Source of the DNA: Azolla pinnata
Taxonomy: Eukaryota; Streptophyta; Polypodiopsida; Salviniales; Salviniaceae
Length of the DNA stretch: 64,000 nucleotides
Assembly: GCA_037176905.1 (NCBI GenBank)
Contig: JBBBWG010029532.1
Span: forward strand, 1-64,000
Direction: 5' to 3'
The notes beneath the pieces are model-generated. The model did not search any database. It was not told the DNA's origin and saw only the letters and a list, made by a program, of their open reading frames with translations. The position numbers and the translations under genes are program-made. Shown here in pieces: positions 54,263 to 64,000 of the stretch. Within the stretch, counting starts at the first letter, position 1. Each line of letters begins with the position of its first letter.

Positions 54263-56698
54263 ATGGTGATGGTGAATGATCGTGAGGATGATGATGAGAA
54301 CAAGGAAACGACGACGGTGAACGAGACGCTCAAAGATTTGCGATTTGGTACTCTTCCACCGGACCGGGTGTTGATGGTGAATGATCGCGAGGAGGAGGAA
54401 TTAGAGAACAAGGAAACGATGACGATCAACGAGAAGCTCAAAGATTTGGGATTTGGTAATATTCCTCTGCCTCCCGAGTTCAATCTCGCCTGCATATGTC
54501 TTGAAGGAATGATTTTGATGTGTTGCAAACTTTGCTTCTGGTCATTTACACATTGCATGATTCCTTCCAAAGTTGCATTACCGAATTTCGTCGAACCTGT
54601 GTATACCTAAGCTCTAGCGACCCCTAATCACTAGATCTTTGTGCTTTGCAAGCAATACTAACTAGATCATGGGTCTTTCCTTATTCGACTTGCTTCTCAA
54701 TATGGGACACAATATGTTAAACATATGTGCATGGTATGTGTCTTATTGCTTCATATCTATTCAGTTCGACGATTCAATTTTGGAAAGAAAAGATAAAAAA
54801 AAAACCATTTGCATAATAACACTTGTAAATCTCCAGGTTCGATGCCTTTTCATTCTTGATGAGAGGAATGTTTGACTGCAGATGATTTGTACGAGCTTTT
54901 CCGTGCGATTCTAACTGCAAAAGATACAAAACAGGTGTCAAGCAAGCTCATACATACGTATTGAATTCTGATAGTCAAAGAGTGGAATTCTCAGAATATA
55001 CATATATATATAGCATAAAAGAATTCTGAGTAATGGGATTTGTGTTGAATCAGTCGACTCTGGAATTGTTAATTCATGCAGATAACTGGTCAGCTTGCCC
55101 TCCTCAAGGATGCGATGCCCAAAATCATCTCCAAGTATACAGATATAGGTATATAATTAAAGGCTTACAAGGATTTTGGCTTTTCATTATCAGTTTCTTG
55201 TTGAATCTCTCATATTAGAAGCATTTTAGCCATTGATTTTTGGAAAAGAAGAAAGTGCACACCCGACATTGTATTAAACTCGAGGTCTTTCTGTTTTCGT
55301 GTGCTTGTTTTTTCCTATCTTTTTTTGTTTGAAGGAGTAGCCACTGAACCCAAAGCTCAAGAAGAAGAGCAAGAGATTTCACGGTATTGCATCCAATCAG
55401 AGGAGGAGTTGCCATGCCTCCACAAATCTCCTGATCCAGCTCAAGCAGCAGCAAACACTGCAGCTCACGAAGGAGATCAAATCCTGCAGCAAGCAAGCAG
55501 TATAGGATCTGCTGAGTCGGGGCATTGTGATCAACACAAGCAAAAAGATGAGGAGGAGGAGGAGGAGGATCACAAGTGCAATGGCACGATTCGATCTTCA
55601 ACGAGTATTGATTGCCTGGAAGATGAAAATCCGGGCAAATTAAACCTAGGCCTCCCGCTTCCACAGGTACCGAATGCGGGGAGCGAAGAGACGCAAGAGA
55701 TTACAAGGGCTGCTCAACATCATGAAACCAAACCGATCCAAAGCAGTTCACAAGAGATTCATGCATCATCCTCTTGTTCCTCCTTTTCCTCACCTCCATC
55801 TCAAGTATCATCCCATCCATTGCTAGATTGCAGCGTTACCCCCTCTATTACGGACAGCCGAGATTGGCTCCAGGTTTTGCTAGGTGGTTCCAGAGAGAAT
55901 GCATTTGCAGACCATAAGAAGCTGCCGAGGAGAAGCGCTGCGGAGAAGGGTAAGAGCATCTTGTTATTGCCTTCAAGTAACTCAAGAGGCAGCTCGGCAG
56001 TTATGCCGCGGCCTTATGCCTCTGCCAGCTCAATCAAGGCCCGGCTGCCGGACGATGGAAACACAAAGAGCAAGAAGCAATCGAGTGACGAGATTAATGG
56101 TGGTGATGGTGTTGTTAGCGATGAGAAGGACGATGGTGCTGCTTCCGATTGTGGTACGGTTGAGCATGAGTTTGAGCTGAAGGGTGCCATGATTGGTGGG
56201 GCCTGGAGAGATGATGCATGGGAGATTGTCGCGGAGAAGAAGAAGAAGAAGATGTTGAAGAAGAAGAAGTTCTATGATGATGATGCCATGGAAGGGGAGG
56301 GGATGAATCCGACGCTCGGGAAGGAAGAGGGTCAGAGCTGTTTTAGCTCGCATTTGGATGCCGGTCATGTTGGTGTAAGCAGCAACGGACCCCCGATTTC
56401 ACTCATCGCTAACGCATATGATGCATTGCTCAGTACTAGCCAACTAGGATCCACCTTCTTGCCAGATGAAAATGTAGAGGAAGTCGTTGCGAAGAAGAAT
56501 GGGAGCAAGAGGAGGAAAAAGAGGTCTAAGAAATTAGCATCCATTGCTAGTGATGATGAGCCTTTAGTAGCAGAGACTGCAGTGGCAATGCAATCAAATT
56601 GTGATACTAAGGTAGCATGGAGAGTGGGACTTGGTGTGCTCTATGCAGCCCTCACAACAATATTTGTTCTATTCTTTGTGTTCTTTAGTTTTTTGTGA
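54263..56698 (+). CDS. Tail-anchored protein of unknown function, 4 exons, about 558 aa
   Basis: Exons are 54263-54455, 54882-54934, 55082-55148 and 55335-56698, phases consistent. I do not recognise the family. The N-terminus holds two copies of a roughly 30-residue acidic unit ('VNDREDDDENKETTTVNETL' with KDLRFG, then 'VNDREEEELENKETMTINEKL'-like with KDLGF). A compact helical segment follows (DDLYELFRAILTAKDTKQ, then ITGQLALLKDAMPKIISKYT). The large last exon encodes a Ser/Glu/Lys-rich, probably disordered region with KKKKKMLKKKKF and KRRKKRSKK basic clusters. A single C-terminal hydrophobic helix ends the protein ('VGLGVLYAALTTIFVLFFVF' then FSFL), typical of a tail anchor. Insertion into ER or an organelle outer membrane is inferred. 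The start codon is the first in-frame ATG after the TATA box; the helical segment is the part to search with. Exon 1 contains a second possible donor (see findings). Confidence 0.72.
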
Positions 56699-58535
56699 AC
56701 AAACAATTGTTCATTTATACATACATATGGCCGCTTTGTTGAATTTCAAGAGCTTTCTTTCTTTTTTTTGTTCTCATAGCATTGAAATAACAGTTTGTTC
56801 TTACATTAAATCCTTAGGTGATTGCTTCTTTTTTCTGTTCTCATAGCATTGAAATAAGAGTTTGTTCTTACATTAAATCCTTAGGTGATTGCTGGGTATG
56901 ACACAACTATCATTGTTAACTGTGCTCAATACATGTATTGTCGTATTGCCCAAAAGAAGAAGATTTTTTTTTCCCAACTGCCTTTAGTATATGCAGTTTT
57001 GTTTTGGAAGATTCTTGAAAGGGCCAACCATGGATGGAAACATGACAGATTTTGTCTGATTCTCTCGTCCCTCGATTCAACCTTAACTAGCAGTCTTTGC
57101 TATGGAAGAACTGAAATCCATTACACAAATTTTTCATGGAATGTTCTCCTCCCAAGTCTGCTACTAAAAATTGGAGAAAATCCCAATGAAGAAATGGTCT
57201 GTCGTGTTGCTCAGAAATGAGACAAATTGTCTTAGACTTAGAACCTGGTTTTGATTAGACATGAACCTCTATCATGATGTATTTTATCGGTCTCCTAGCC
57301 ATAGCTCGGAATGTTCATAAGCTCAGCAGCTTTACTAACACACAAAACAGAAAGCTAAGCTGTGCATTTAGGATGCCACCATCAGAGCAACCAGCAACTA
57401 AACACACAGAATCGATTCCGTTCCTAGGAATCCCAGTCTCTTGCAAATCCATTCTGCTCGTGTCCATTTGTCTTTGATAAAAGAAAACCTTTTGGCATTA
57501 TTGTTGTACTGATATGGAGAAGTTGGTGAGAGATTCTGCAAAAGCACGATCGGAAATCTGTGCTAATGATCTCAGTACTGTCGCGATGGTAGTTGGGAAT
57601 TAATCAATGCAGGTATATATATATATCACCATCCATCCAGACATGAATGAAACAAAAACCAACCATATCATTGAAGAGGGCCACGAAGAATAAGAGTCAT
57701 GTGTTTGTATGGATTATTATTATGACTAAGATCGGTAGCCTAGTAGAGGCTGATGAGGAATCTTGCTAAAGCAAAAAGGAACAGATTACTTGACAATATT
57801 GTTCTTCCAAAATCGAAGGGAGAAGTGTTCTATACCTATATATGTTGCACATATACAATGATCCAGAATCGAAAGAAACTTAATTCCAATCTTAATCCTT
57901 CATGAAACTAACACATCCCCACTTGTAAAATAGTAAAGCATCCATAGGTGCTCAAGATGGGGGGCACAAAGAAAGCTTGACAGAACAAATTTGATTGAAT
58001 TTCAGAACAAAAATCTGATTCAAAGAAACGAATGATTCCTCCACTCCATACGTTCTTCCAAAAAGCCAAAAAGAAAGAAGTTTCTCCATCCCAATGACTT
58101 TGACAAAAAAGATTTGGGAATGAATGGGAAGATCACGTCTTTTTTCAAGTGGGGACGGTTCTCTGATTACACTGTAGGTATGTATATGTACATCATAAAA
58201 AAGAACACTTCAACAACGAAGAGATTAAGAAGGAATTTTGGGGGGGTGGGATTTGGACTAACCAGGGGTGGGGATTTTACAGAGGAAAAACAAAAACATG
58301 GGGTGTGACCAGAGATTATTGATCATCACTACAAGCAAGTAGTAGTAGTAGAATGGGCGATAAATCGGAACTATCATCGTCCATGGAAAAGGAAAAAAAA
58401 AACGATTGTATGTATACAATTATACTGATGAATCAAAACGTCGGGTGAAAACAAACAATAACCGCGAATCGCAGGGCAATCTGGCGAGGTTTTCGATCCA
58501 ATATTTGTCGTTGGTTGGTTTCTCAGTAGTAGTGG
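56699..58535. other. Intergenic between the tail-anchored and serine-rich protein genes
   Basis: It contains a 62-bp tandem duplication near its left edge and otherwise AT-rich sequence. Frames of 60-110 codons (for example 56885-57220) have no recognisable domain. Confidence 0.5.
56766..56892. repeat. 62-bp tandem duplication downstream of the tail-anchored protein gene
   Basis: Two nearly identical copies of 'gttctcatagcattgaaata' plus 'agtttgttcttacattaaat' and 'ccttaggtgattgct' lie head to tail. Confidence 0.9.
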
Positions 58536-59021
58536 TCAGGATGAATCAGCAATGGGGGCTGCTGCAGCAGCCATGGGCTCATGATGATGATGATGATGAT
58601 GATCCATCCTTAGCGTGCTATTCTCCCACTTCTTGAACGATGGGGAGCGATGGAATCGACAGCGGAATGATCCGGCATGTGTTGTCGGGGCACATACACA
58701 CTGCGGCTTCGGGCTCGAAGGAGATCGCGGCGAAGGCAACGAAGCTGATGGTGACGGTGATGGTGATGGTGATGGTGATGGAGATCCTCCCCTCCACTTG
58801 CTGCCACCATTGCTACCGCTACCATGACTGTGATTGTTGTGGCTATGGCTGTGATTAGGACTGTTGCTGCTGTTATTACTGTAACTGCCGTTTCTTCTCC
58901 TCGACCCACTCGGAGATGTCGATGGCGACAGCAACGACGATGACGAGGATGAGAAGGAGGATGATGATGGAGACGACGGGGAAGCAGGCACCGTCGAAGA
59001 TGAGGAGGGCGAAGAATCCAT
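58536..59021 (-). CDS. Plant serine-rich protein with C-terminal CxC...RCRFHR motif, 161 aa
   Basis: The single exon encodes a Ser/Pro-rich N-terminal two thirds with low-complexity stretches (Ser runs, SPSPSPSPSP, His/Asn/Ser repeats). The conserved motif 'CVCAPTTHAGSFRCRFHR' sits at residues 108-125, followed by a short tail with seven His. This motif marks a widespread plant family annotated only as 'serine-rich protein-related'; the molecular role is not known. The regularly placed Cys and His residues could bind a metal, which is inference. The Met at 59021 was chosen because the frame becomes family-like from there; an upstream in-frame extension to 59141 is less plausible. The His and Ser-Pro tracts coincide with GAT and GATGGT microsatellites. 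Its promoter is probably the element-rich segment at 60.0-60.3 kb, implying a long or spliced leader. Confidence 0.8.
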   Translation of the reverse strand: MDSSPSSSSTVPASPSSPSSSSFSSSSSSLLSPSTSPSGSRRRNGSYSNNSSNSPNHSHSHNNHSHGSGSNGGSKWRGGSPSPSPSPSPSPSASLPSPRSPSSPKPQCVCAPTTHAGSFRCRFHRSPSFKKWENSTLRMDHHHHHHHEPMAAAAAPIADSS

Positions 59022-59512
59022 GGCCTCTTCGAGGGCGTGTGTCGTGTGGGTGTTGTTGTTCGCCTTGCGACAACAATTCCTGCAAACAGCAGCCTGGAGC
59101 AAGCAAGAAAAACGGGCCTCAGAATTCCCAGCCGTGCTCACGATGATATCAAAGAAGTCCTCCGCGAATCCTCGCGATGGTTCTGGCTCAGAATTCTAGG
59201 CCGCCGTGCTGATGATAAAAAAAGGGCCTCCTGGTCCTTCAAATTCTAGCGATGGGATCAGAAATCCTTCCTAAATGCCGTGCTGTAATCCGCTATCTGT
59301 GCATCATTTGTCTACTGGATCGATGCATGGATGCAAGAGGGATGCATGCAGACTAGACTGATGAAAGGGATGGTACGAATCCCCCCGATCGCAGCAAAAC
59401 GGGAGCAAAGCAAGCAAAGCAAGCAAGCAAGCAGGCATGGTGGATGAAGGCGGCCAAGTTTCTGGGCAAAGCCTAGCAGCATGAATCGAACAAGGGAGAG
59501 ACACAATGGGGG
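59022..59512. other. Upstream region or leader of the serine-rich protein gene
   Basis: Short direct repeats such as 'gcgatgg' and 'agaattcta/agaattcc' around 59110-59260 and GCAAGCAA repeats at about 59405-59432. No coding signal. Confidence 0.45.
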
Positions 59513-59514
59513 GG

Positions 59515-59781
59515 AAAAGGAGCAGCAGCAGCAGCAACAACAACAACAACAAAAGGAACCAAAGGAACAACAAATGGATCAACAACAGCAGCAACAACAA
59601 CAACAAAAGGAACAAAAGGAACAACAAATGGATCAACAACAGCAGCAACAACAACAACAAAAGGAACAAAAGGAGCAACAAATGGATCAACAACAACAAC
59701 AACAGCAAAAGGAACAAAAGGAACCACAAAAGGATCAACAACAACAACAACAACAGGAACAAAAGGAACAACAAAAGGATC

Positions 59782-59823
<42 letters not shown>

Positions 59824-59852
59824 AACAACAACAACAACAACAACAACAACAG
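59515..59852. repeat. CAA/CAG array with 54-bp higher-order unit
   Basis: CAA and CAG triplets are interrupted by AAGGAA blocks. A 54-bp unit starts 'atggatcaacaacagcagca' at 59574 and 59628, with a diverging copy at 59682. The right end is a pure CAA run. Read on the plus strand it gives a Gln-rich frame starting at 59481 with an 18-residue repeat (MDQQQQQQQQQKEQKEQQ); on the minus strand it gives Leu or Val runs. I see no support for either being translated. Confidence 0.9.
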
Positions 59853-59979
59853 AGGAGGAGGAGAATCCATGGCGAGCAAAGAAGGAGACGAAGGAGGAAA
59901 ACAATTCTCCACAGCATCCGATTACAGAAACGATGGAGAGGGAGAAAGAAGCGACTGACCTGTTCGCTTCGAGAAGCTG

Positions 59980-60042
59980 GCGATGGGCGATGGGCGATGG
60001 GCGATGGGCGATGCAGAGCAGAGAAGCTGTTCTCTGCTCTGC
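59980..60042. repeat. GCGATGG repeats followed by a perfect 13-bp hairpin
   Basis: About five GCGATGG units (59980-60013) run into GCAGAGCAGAGAA (60013-60025), loop GCTG, and its exact complement TTCTCTGCTCTGC (60030-60042). A TTATAA element follows at 60048-60053. Confidence 0.85.
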
Positions 60043-60191
60043 TCTGCTTATAACAAGAAAGGGAAGAACGAGAAAGAGAAAGGGAGAAGGACAGAGAGGA
60101 ACGGCGGACAAGTGTGAAACGGCCGCGGGCTTTTTTATTTTGCTTTTTTGCTTTTTTGCTTTCTTTGCGTTTTTGCGTTTCCTGCGTTTTT

Positions 60192-60319
60192 GGCGGCTAG
60201 CCGCCGTACGGACGCCACGTCAGCGGGCCACGTGGCGCCACGTCAGCCCTCACGGATCGATGTTATTTATAGAAAAAAAAAAAGAAACCCTAAAATGAAA
60301 CCCTAAAAAAAAACCCTAA
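60192..60319. promoter_or_regulatory. Compact promoter: palindromic GCC-box, three ACGT boxes, TATA-like element, three telo-boxes
   Basis: In order: GGCGGCTAGCCGCC (60192-60205) is a perfect palindrome holding the GCC-box AGCCGCC on both strands. GCCACGTCAGC (60214-60224), the palindromic G-box GCCACGTGGC (60227-60236) and a second GCCACGTCAGC (60237-60247) follow. TATTTATA (60264-60271) reads TATAAATA on the minus strand. AAACCCTAA occurs three times at 13-bp spacing (60285, 60298, 60311). By established knowledge ERF factors bind GCC-boxes and bZIP factors bind the ACGT cores. The segment lies between the minus-strand serine-rich protein gene and an unassigned plus-strand side, so it may fire both ways. 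Confidence 0.65.
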
Positions 60320-62643
60320 TCTTCCTGGAACGTAAACGCTTTCTCGCAGAGCTTCCGAAACCTTCCGCAAACACGAACGTCAGGTTCTCGCAGATCTGAC
60401 GATCGATCGATCGATCGGATGGATGCTACGCGTTTTCTGCTTCTGCTTCTGCTTCTTCGGAAAACAAAAAAAAGAAGAAGAAGGAACGATCCTAAACCTT
60501 CCCTTCGTCGTGTTCGGAGAAATCGATGTGTGCCCCTTAAAAATGCGGATAATTTTTTGCCGACTCGTCACGGCCCGGAACACACTTCTTCGTCGGCGAT
60601 TCGATCGATTCGCGAATGCTCGAATCCTTCTCGTTTGCATTTCCGCAGCTTGCAGAGAAAGCCCCGGGGGGTTCGTTCTCTGGGCCCACTGCCTGATGTA
60701 ACGGATGCATTCGACCTTTGGTGAACCTTGATCCCTTTGCTTGCATGGTGAACATCGAATGATCGTATTCGTAAATTGCGATTCGCATTCTACTCCCGTG
60801 AAACGAGTGAATGCATCGGCATTAATTAGCATACGTTAGTTGATATTGGCCTAAGAAGACGTTAATATATTCTTGTTTCTTTCTCTCTTTGTCTCTCTCT
60901 CTCTCTGGGGAAGGGCCCCAGGCGACTTCTTCTGCATTCCGAAACGAATATCGTCCAACTCTACACCATGCGAAAAGATCATGTCCTTTTTCCATGTGTG
61001 GCCTCCATGAGTTCGTGCGTTTCTAGCCATCGGATCGTGAGAAGATCGGGGTTTTTCCGGTTCGTACGGCGCTATATCGCATATGGGCGGATTTTTCCGA
61101 ATCTCGTCCGCCAGCTCATCGCAGATTACAAATTGTGGATTGTTTTGTGGTGGGATTGTGATTCATGGAATGCAATTGCAACAACAACAACAACAACAAC
61201 ANNNNNNNNNNNNNNNNNNNNNNNNNNNNNNNNNNNNNNNNNNNNNNNNNNNNNNNNNNNNNNNNNNNNNNNNNNNNNNNNNNNNNNNNNNNNNNNNNNN
61301 NCAACAACAACAACAACAACAACAGCAACGATAATCATCATAATCGGCAACGCAAATAGTACGCATCACGAACAGCATGGAAAGAAAGATCATTTCTTCT
61401 ACATTTTTCTGTAGAAGAATTCATTTTGTATTCCTTAGAACTCGAATGTTTTAGTAAGCCTACCATTCTCTGTGGCCTGAAGCATACTTTTTTCTTTCTT
61501 TGGTGATGCATCGATCTCGAATGCTCGAATCGTTCTCGATCGCGTCGTTGCAGCTCGCAAAAGTAAGACGGTTCGTTCGATGATTTATATGCATAATGCA
61601 AATGGACCAAATGCAGGCATGCATGTCTTAATGAATGCATGCGTTTGCGTGTGTGTGTTTGTGTTTGTCTGAATGTATGTCAATCAGTGTCGTTACCTCT
61701 ACCTCGACATGCGATGTCCGGCTTTTTGAAACCACTCAATTATTTGGAAGACGACAAAAACAAGACAACATATCGCTCGTTGCGATCGATGCGATCGATC
61801 GATCGATGCACTAATCGATACGGCATTTTCAGCATTGCAAAAAGGAATCGGTCCGGCTCTATGCTGACCCACTTGTGAGGATAAGATTATTAATCTAATC
61901 TTGTGTGTGTGTGTGTGTGAACGAGGCGATTTCCGATGCCATATATATATATATATATATATATTGTACATAATCAGGGGCTCACAGTTTAGTGAGATGA
62001 TAGATCAGGATCAGGATCATTAGGGTTTAGGGTGATCGCTTTTGGCAAGCTGGTTAAAGTTTAATTGCGTCGAATGGCATCATTAGCAGCCCTAGTTATG
62101 CTAATCCCCCAAGGTCATTAGCACTGCCCTTGCACTACTAATTTTGGACCGCTCTGATGCCGATCACAACCAGCTAGCTCGTCGCTGATGGGCGCAAAAC
62201 AAAAATATCAGGCTCCCTCGATATGTAATGCTTTCCCAACAACGATTGCGACCAGAAGCTTCGATGTTGTCGTTATTATTCTGTGGTGGGATTGGATTCA
62301 TGGGTTCTACACGCAGAAAACGGTCGAGATAATCAGAGAGCTTGCGTGGATCACGATTCACGAATAACGTTGAATTTTCGGAGGATCGGGACAATGGTGC
62401 AACGAGTTGCTGATGAGCGAGAGACGGATGGGCCCAAACCGATCCGAGAACAAACCACAAATCCTTTTGGAAGCCCCACAGCTGGAGCCTGAGATTTTCT
62501 CAGACGTTTTTCGCTTCGACACATCGACTCTGTTACATGATTTTTCTGGGTGACTGATGCACGAAACGTAAGTCGCACATGGGTTTTGCAAATGAGTGGC
62601 GGTGCAATAATAAAGTATAATCACATTACGTTGTAACGTTGCT
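60320..62643. other. Region right of the promoter, no recognised gene; includes assembly gap
   Basis: Sequence just right of the telo-boxes looks like a leader. A frame at 60419-60724 (starts MDATRFLLLL) has no recognisable domain. Simple repeats include GATC words (about 60404-60420 and 61785-61810), TG and AT runs (about 61902-61965) and the gapped CAA tract. Coding exons of a plus-strand gene may lie beyond what I can recognise. Confidence 0.4.
61181..61326. repeat. CAA trinucleotide tract interrupted by a 100-N assembly gap
   Basis: CAA repeats run up to 61201, then 100 N (61202-61301), then CAA again. The gap size is a placeholder, so the true tract length is unknown. Frames spanning it are meaningless. 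Confidence 0.97.
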
Positions 62644-63515
62644 GCCGCCCACGATTTGTGATTGAGAAGTTGGCCAAAATAATTATTAATCGCGAGGTTC
62701 AATAGACGTCAAATTAACCACTCGATTAATGCTCAACTACTTGATTAAAATACCAAGCTGACGCGTCGATCAATTAATCAGATTCTAGAATTACCAACTT
62801 TTTTCTTTTTTATCGAACATACATAGCAAGGGAATCGATCAGGATCAATCGGTGGGAAGCGATTAGGAATAGAATCAATGCTAATAACAAACTTTTAATC
62901 GGGTGGCAATCTTTACCACAAGATCAGATCAAGCGTTAATTTGTAACTTCTGATTTCTGGAGGCGTTAAAAATGTGATTTATAATTTTGTTAGTCGTTTT
63001 GTTTTTGGTAATTCTCCCTATATATATGTATAAATATATAAAAAACATATATTTATATTTAAACTCCTTCATTTTGCCACCCACGATTTGTGATCGAGAA
63101 GTTGGCCAAAATAATTATTAATCGCGAGGTTCAATTAATATCAAAATTAACTACTTGATCAATACCAAACTGACGCACAATCAATCAATCAGATTCTAGA
63201 ATTCCCAACCTTTTTCTTTTTTTATCGAACATACACAGTAAGGGAATCATCGATCAGGATCGATCGGTGGGAAGCGATCAGGAACAGAATCAATACTAAC
63301 GGGCTTCTGATCGGGTGCTAATCTTTACTGCGAGATCAGATGAAGCGTTAATTTGTGATTTCTGATTTCAGCTGGCATTAAAAAATGTAATTGATAATTT
63401 TGTCAGGCATTTTGTTTTTGGTAATTCTCCCTATAGATATTATTTATATAATTATGTATATATTTATATATTTATATATTTATTTAAATTTCCCTTCATT
63501 TTTGCTCCGCCAAAA
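62644..63515. repeat. 432-bp tandem duplication
   Basis: Copy 1 begins 'gccgcccacgatttgtga' at 62644 and copy 2 'gccacccacgatttgtga' at 63076. Matching blocks continue through 'ataattattaatcgcgaggt', 'aatcagattctagaatt', 'ggtgggaagcgat', 'gatttctgatttc' and 'ttttgtttttggtaattctc', each ending in an AT-rich tail. Small indels and many substitutions separate them. No coding capacity is visible. Confidence 0.92.
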
Positions 63516-64000
63516 AATGAATTAGTTCAATAACACTATTTTTTTGATATTTTAAATTCCGGCATTTTCCATAGCCGGATTTCTTCCTTGTAACTGCTTC
63601 CTGAATGTTCTCTGCAGAGCTCGCGACGAAGACGACGAAGACGACGGCCCCTGCTTCCGCCCCAAGAACGCCATCGCCATCGCTGACAGCCTCTCCGTCC
63701 TTCCTACCTCCAGGTTCTTTTCTTTTCCTCCCTGATTCTGTGTGTAGCGCGTGCTTCTTTCAGGCTTCCCGCACCGCCTGCTTTCTTTCCCGCTGCTTTG
63801 TTTCTCAGTCTTCTCATTTGCCCGTGCCTCCATTGGTGGTTGGTGATTGGTGGTTTGGCAGAATATTGCTGTGATGGGCTCGATTGGAACCAATCTATTG
63901 TAATTAGAAATCAATCTTGAATGATGAGAATGGGAAAAATCTGATTTTTTGTCACCGATGTCTAATACAGTCAAAATCAAGATTAGTTTTGTCATTATCA
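63516..64000. other. Right edge, possible exon of an unrecognised gene
   Basis: A GC-richer patch at about 63618-63713 stands out from AT-rich flanks. On the plus strand it is preceded by TCTGCAG and followed by CCAG then GTTC, and one frame reads 'ARDEDDEDDGPCFRPKNAIA' then IADSLSVLPTS; on the minus strand it reads as a Ser-rich C-terminus. Either could be an exon of a gene continuing out of the window. I cannot choose between them. Confidence 0.3.

Noticed and set aside
59304-60111. Leu-run and Val-run frames antisense to the CAA array
   Set aside because: Pure consequence of the triplet repeat; no start context or domain.
60968-61414. Frames crossing the N gap
   Set aside because: The gap has no sequence, so the frames are artificial.

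Overview
The window is land-plant nuclear DNA. The genes have many short exons with GT..AG introns, plant-type families (PPR, MRS2, SCPL, chloroplast-division MinE), telomere-like TTTAGGG stretches and very abundant simple repeats. The PPR protein style, with tandem PLS-type triplets joined to phrases like 'LLQACAKLRDLHLGRSIH', recalls seed-free vascular plants such as ferns, but that is only an impression. There is one 100-N assembly gap, at 61202-61301.

Ten protein genes can be assembled, most by joining exons whose splice phases all agree. Left to right: a papain-like cysteine protease (1075-2900, +); an intronless PPR protein (3288-5597, -); plastid MinE in two exons (7114-9515, +); a divergent bHLH/ACT-like transcription-factor relative in three exons (11098-12972, -); an MRS2/CorA magnesium transporter in five coding exons (18573-21093, +); a serine carboxypeptidase in eleven exons with a 3-kb second intron (24803-32589, +); a TLDc-domain protein in seven exons (34202-38090, +); the mitochondrial metalloprotease ATP23 in five small exons (39207-43240, -); V-ATPase catalytic subunit A in twenty exons, 623 aa (45374-52771, +); and a tail-anchored protein of unknown function (54263-56698, +). 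A small serine-rich protein with a conserved Cys-rich C-terminal motif follows (58536-59021, -).

The genes are unrelated in function and look like an ordinary gene-rich plant segment, not a cluster. What sets the window apart is the sequence between and inside genes. There are many independent minisatellites: a CATG-rich higher-order array at 15.6-16.4 kb, a hairpin-prone AATTAG/CTAATT array at 13.7-14.2 kb, an 11-bp array directly behind a splice donor at 26.05 kb, and a 432-bp tandem duplication at 62.6-63.5 kb. Trinucleotide runs also reach into coding sequence, giving homopolymeric amino-acid tracts in the PPR protein and a duplicated exon end with two equivalent splice donors in the tail-anchored protein gene.

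The last 5 kb holds a compact, possibly bidirectional promoter (palindromic GCC-box, three ACGT elements, three evenly spaced telo-boxes) but no coding gene I can recognise to its right. I saw no reverse transcriptase, integrase, transposase or capsid-like reading frames, and no convincing RNA gene.
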